Positions 63,108 to 64,000 of a DNA stretch of 64,000 nt are shown piece by piece (within the stretch, counting starts at the first letter, position 1; the number at the start of each line of letters is the position of its first letter). The position numbers were made by a program, and so were the translations under genes. This DNA comes from Deltaproteobacteria bacterium (GTDB taxonomy: Bacteria > Myxococcota_A > Polyangia > Nannocystales > Nannocystaceae), in the NCBI GenBank assembly GCA_016709225.1, contig JADJEE010000012.1:3205501-3269500 (forward strand). Reading direction: 5' to 3'. The notes below the pieces were generated by a model that did no database searches, had not been told where the DNA came from, and saw only the letters and a program-made list of their open reading frames with translations.

Positions 63108-64000
63108 TCACGCGCTCTCGCACGGGAACAGGCGGACCAACGAGGCTTCCAGCGCATCCGGGGTGATCTCGACGTTGAAGATCTTTCGCCCGCCCGCGCC
63201 CAGCTCGATGCCGGTCGCGCCGTTGGTCGGCGGGTACGGGCCGGTGATCGTCTGGGGCCGATCGGGCGCGGTCAGGGGCAGCTCGTACGACAACCCGTCG
63301 CCGTCGCGGTAGGCGATCAACAGCTGCTGCGTGCCGGTGCCCTCGAAGTCACCCAGCTCGACGAGCGCAGCGCCGGACTCGAGCGTCAAGAGCGGCTGCT
63401 CGATGAAGCCGTCGTCGGTCCCGACCCACAGGACGAGTTCGGTCTCTTCCGAGCGGGCGAGGATGTCGCGTACGCCGTCGCCGTCGAAGTCGCCGCCGCC
63501 CAGCGCCTCGCCGAACGAGAAGTAGGGCGTGCGCGGGCCCATCGACATCGTGCCGTCGGGCGCGACGTCGACGAACCACATCGTGTTCTCGACCCCGAAC
63601 CCGATCGCGCCGTTGCTGTAGTCGAAGAGGAAGCTGCCGGGCGCGTCGGCCTCGCGGATTGCGAGGTCGGTGCCGACCTGCAACGGCAGGGTCGCGGTGT
63701 CCGAGAGCGCGAAACCGCCGTCGCCGTCGCCTCGCCACAGCTCGATGCTCAGCGTGTCGAGGCCTGGGTCCCACACGAACAGGTCGACGCGGCCGTCGGC
63801 GTCTGCGTCGGCAAAGTGGCGGTTGAAGCTCGCGGCACCCGGCAGCGTGAGCGGCTGGGCGAGATCGTCGATGCTGGCGTCCGCGTGGCCGGCCCGCCAC
63901 GACGGTGAACCACCATCGCCGTCGTCGAAGATCGCGTCGTCGTGTCCATCGCCGTCGATGTCGTGGAGCGTGTCGAGCGTACCCTCGAAGACGCCGTCGA
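63108..64000 (-). CDS. FG-GAP-repeat protein, C-terminal part (runs off the window)
   Basis: The frame is open from the right edge to a TGA at 63110-63108, about 296 residues. FG-GAP-like calcium loops are visible: DIDGDGHDDAIF, DADADGRVDLFVW, GDGDGGF, DFDGDGVRDIL and DFEGTGTQQLLIAY. The C-terminus ends VRLFPCESA. The start and any signal peptide lie beyond the window. It is probably another secreted beta-propeller. Confidence 0.75.
   Translation of the reverse strand, partial: DGVFEGTLDTLHDIDGDGHDDAIFDDGDGGSPSWRAGHADASIDDLAQPLTLPGAASFNRHFADADADGRVDLFVWDPGLDTLSIELWRGDGDGGFALSDTATLPLQVGTDLAIREADAPGSFLFDYSNGAIGFGVENTMWFVDVAPDGTMSMGPRTPYFSFGEALGGGDFDGDGVRDILARSEETELVLWVGTDDGFIEQPLLTLESGAALVELGDFEGTGTQQLLIAYRDGDGLSYELPLTAPDRPQTITGPYPPTNGATGIELGAGGRKIFNVEITPDALEASLVRLFPCESA

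Overview
This is a GC-rich (about 70 percent by eye) bacterial chromosome segment that most resembles a myxobacterium of the Nannocystis/Enhygromyxa/Plesiocystis type. The support is: many secreted lipoproteins with Ser/Gly/Asp-rich linkers after the lipobox, a choice-of-anchor-L-like lipoprotein, a Cys-rich repeat protein of the myxobacterial type, a MYXO-CTERM-like tail, two Ser/Thr kinases, two AgmX/TonB-like lipoproteins and a DUF1588/DUF1592 plus DUF1552 pair. Genus is inference. I saw no rRNA, tRNA, CRISPR array, prophage or intact insertion sequence.

Layout. 1-7.3 kb: end of a zinc-ribbon protein, a NeuA-KdsC fusion, trxB/HtrA/C45 hydrolase on the minus strand and a LysM-M74 murein endopeptidase. 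7.3-11.7 kb: a heterodimeric ABC exporter behind a coiled-coil lipoprotein. 11.8-17.2 kb: XdhC, an orphan DNA adenine methylase, a large unknown lipoprotein, a MobA-like nucleotidyltransferase and a crotonase. 17.5-28.6 kb: two protein kinases, Maf, a copper monooxygenase-like lipoprotein, hutU-hutI and a cNMP-binding protein. 28.6-32.4 kb (minus): 2OG oxygenase-like protein, RecQ and two small lipoproteins. 32.6-44.4 kb: FG-GAP lipoprotein, orphan TAXI receptor, a probable selenoprotein, a tandem PARP-type zinc-finger protein, an M11 metalloprotease and Cys-rich lipoproteins. 44.6-52.9 kb: two MFS transporters, a LysR regulator, a membrane-tethered ECF sigma factor and a thioredoxin. 53-64 kb: the DUF1588/DUF1552 pair, a TSP3 outer-membrane protein, a HEAT-RlmL-like methyltransferase, calcium-binding and FG-GAP lipoproteins, a decayed PIN toxin and a truncated FG-GAP gene.

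Standout: at 37167-37973 (minus) a membrane-anchored peroxiredoxin-like protein is interrupted by one in-frame TGA exactly where its CxxC motif needs the first cysteine. A GC-rich hairpin with a G in its loop starts just after it. This is the signature of a UxxC selenoprotein.

Gene organisation. Many first genes carry a TANNNT box only 5-15 bases before the start codon, several with a TTG-type -35 box at 17-18 bases, so very short or absent leaders look common. Downstream genes are often joined by 4-base GTGA/ATGA overlaps. Calls rest on motif recognition in the translated sequence; no database search was run.
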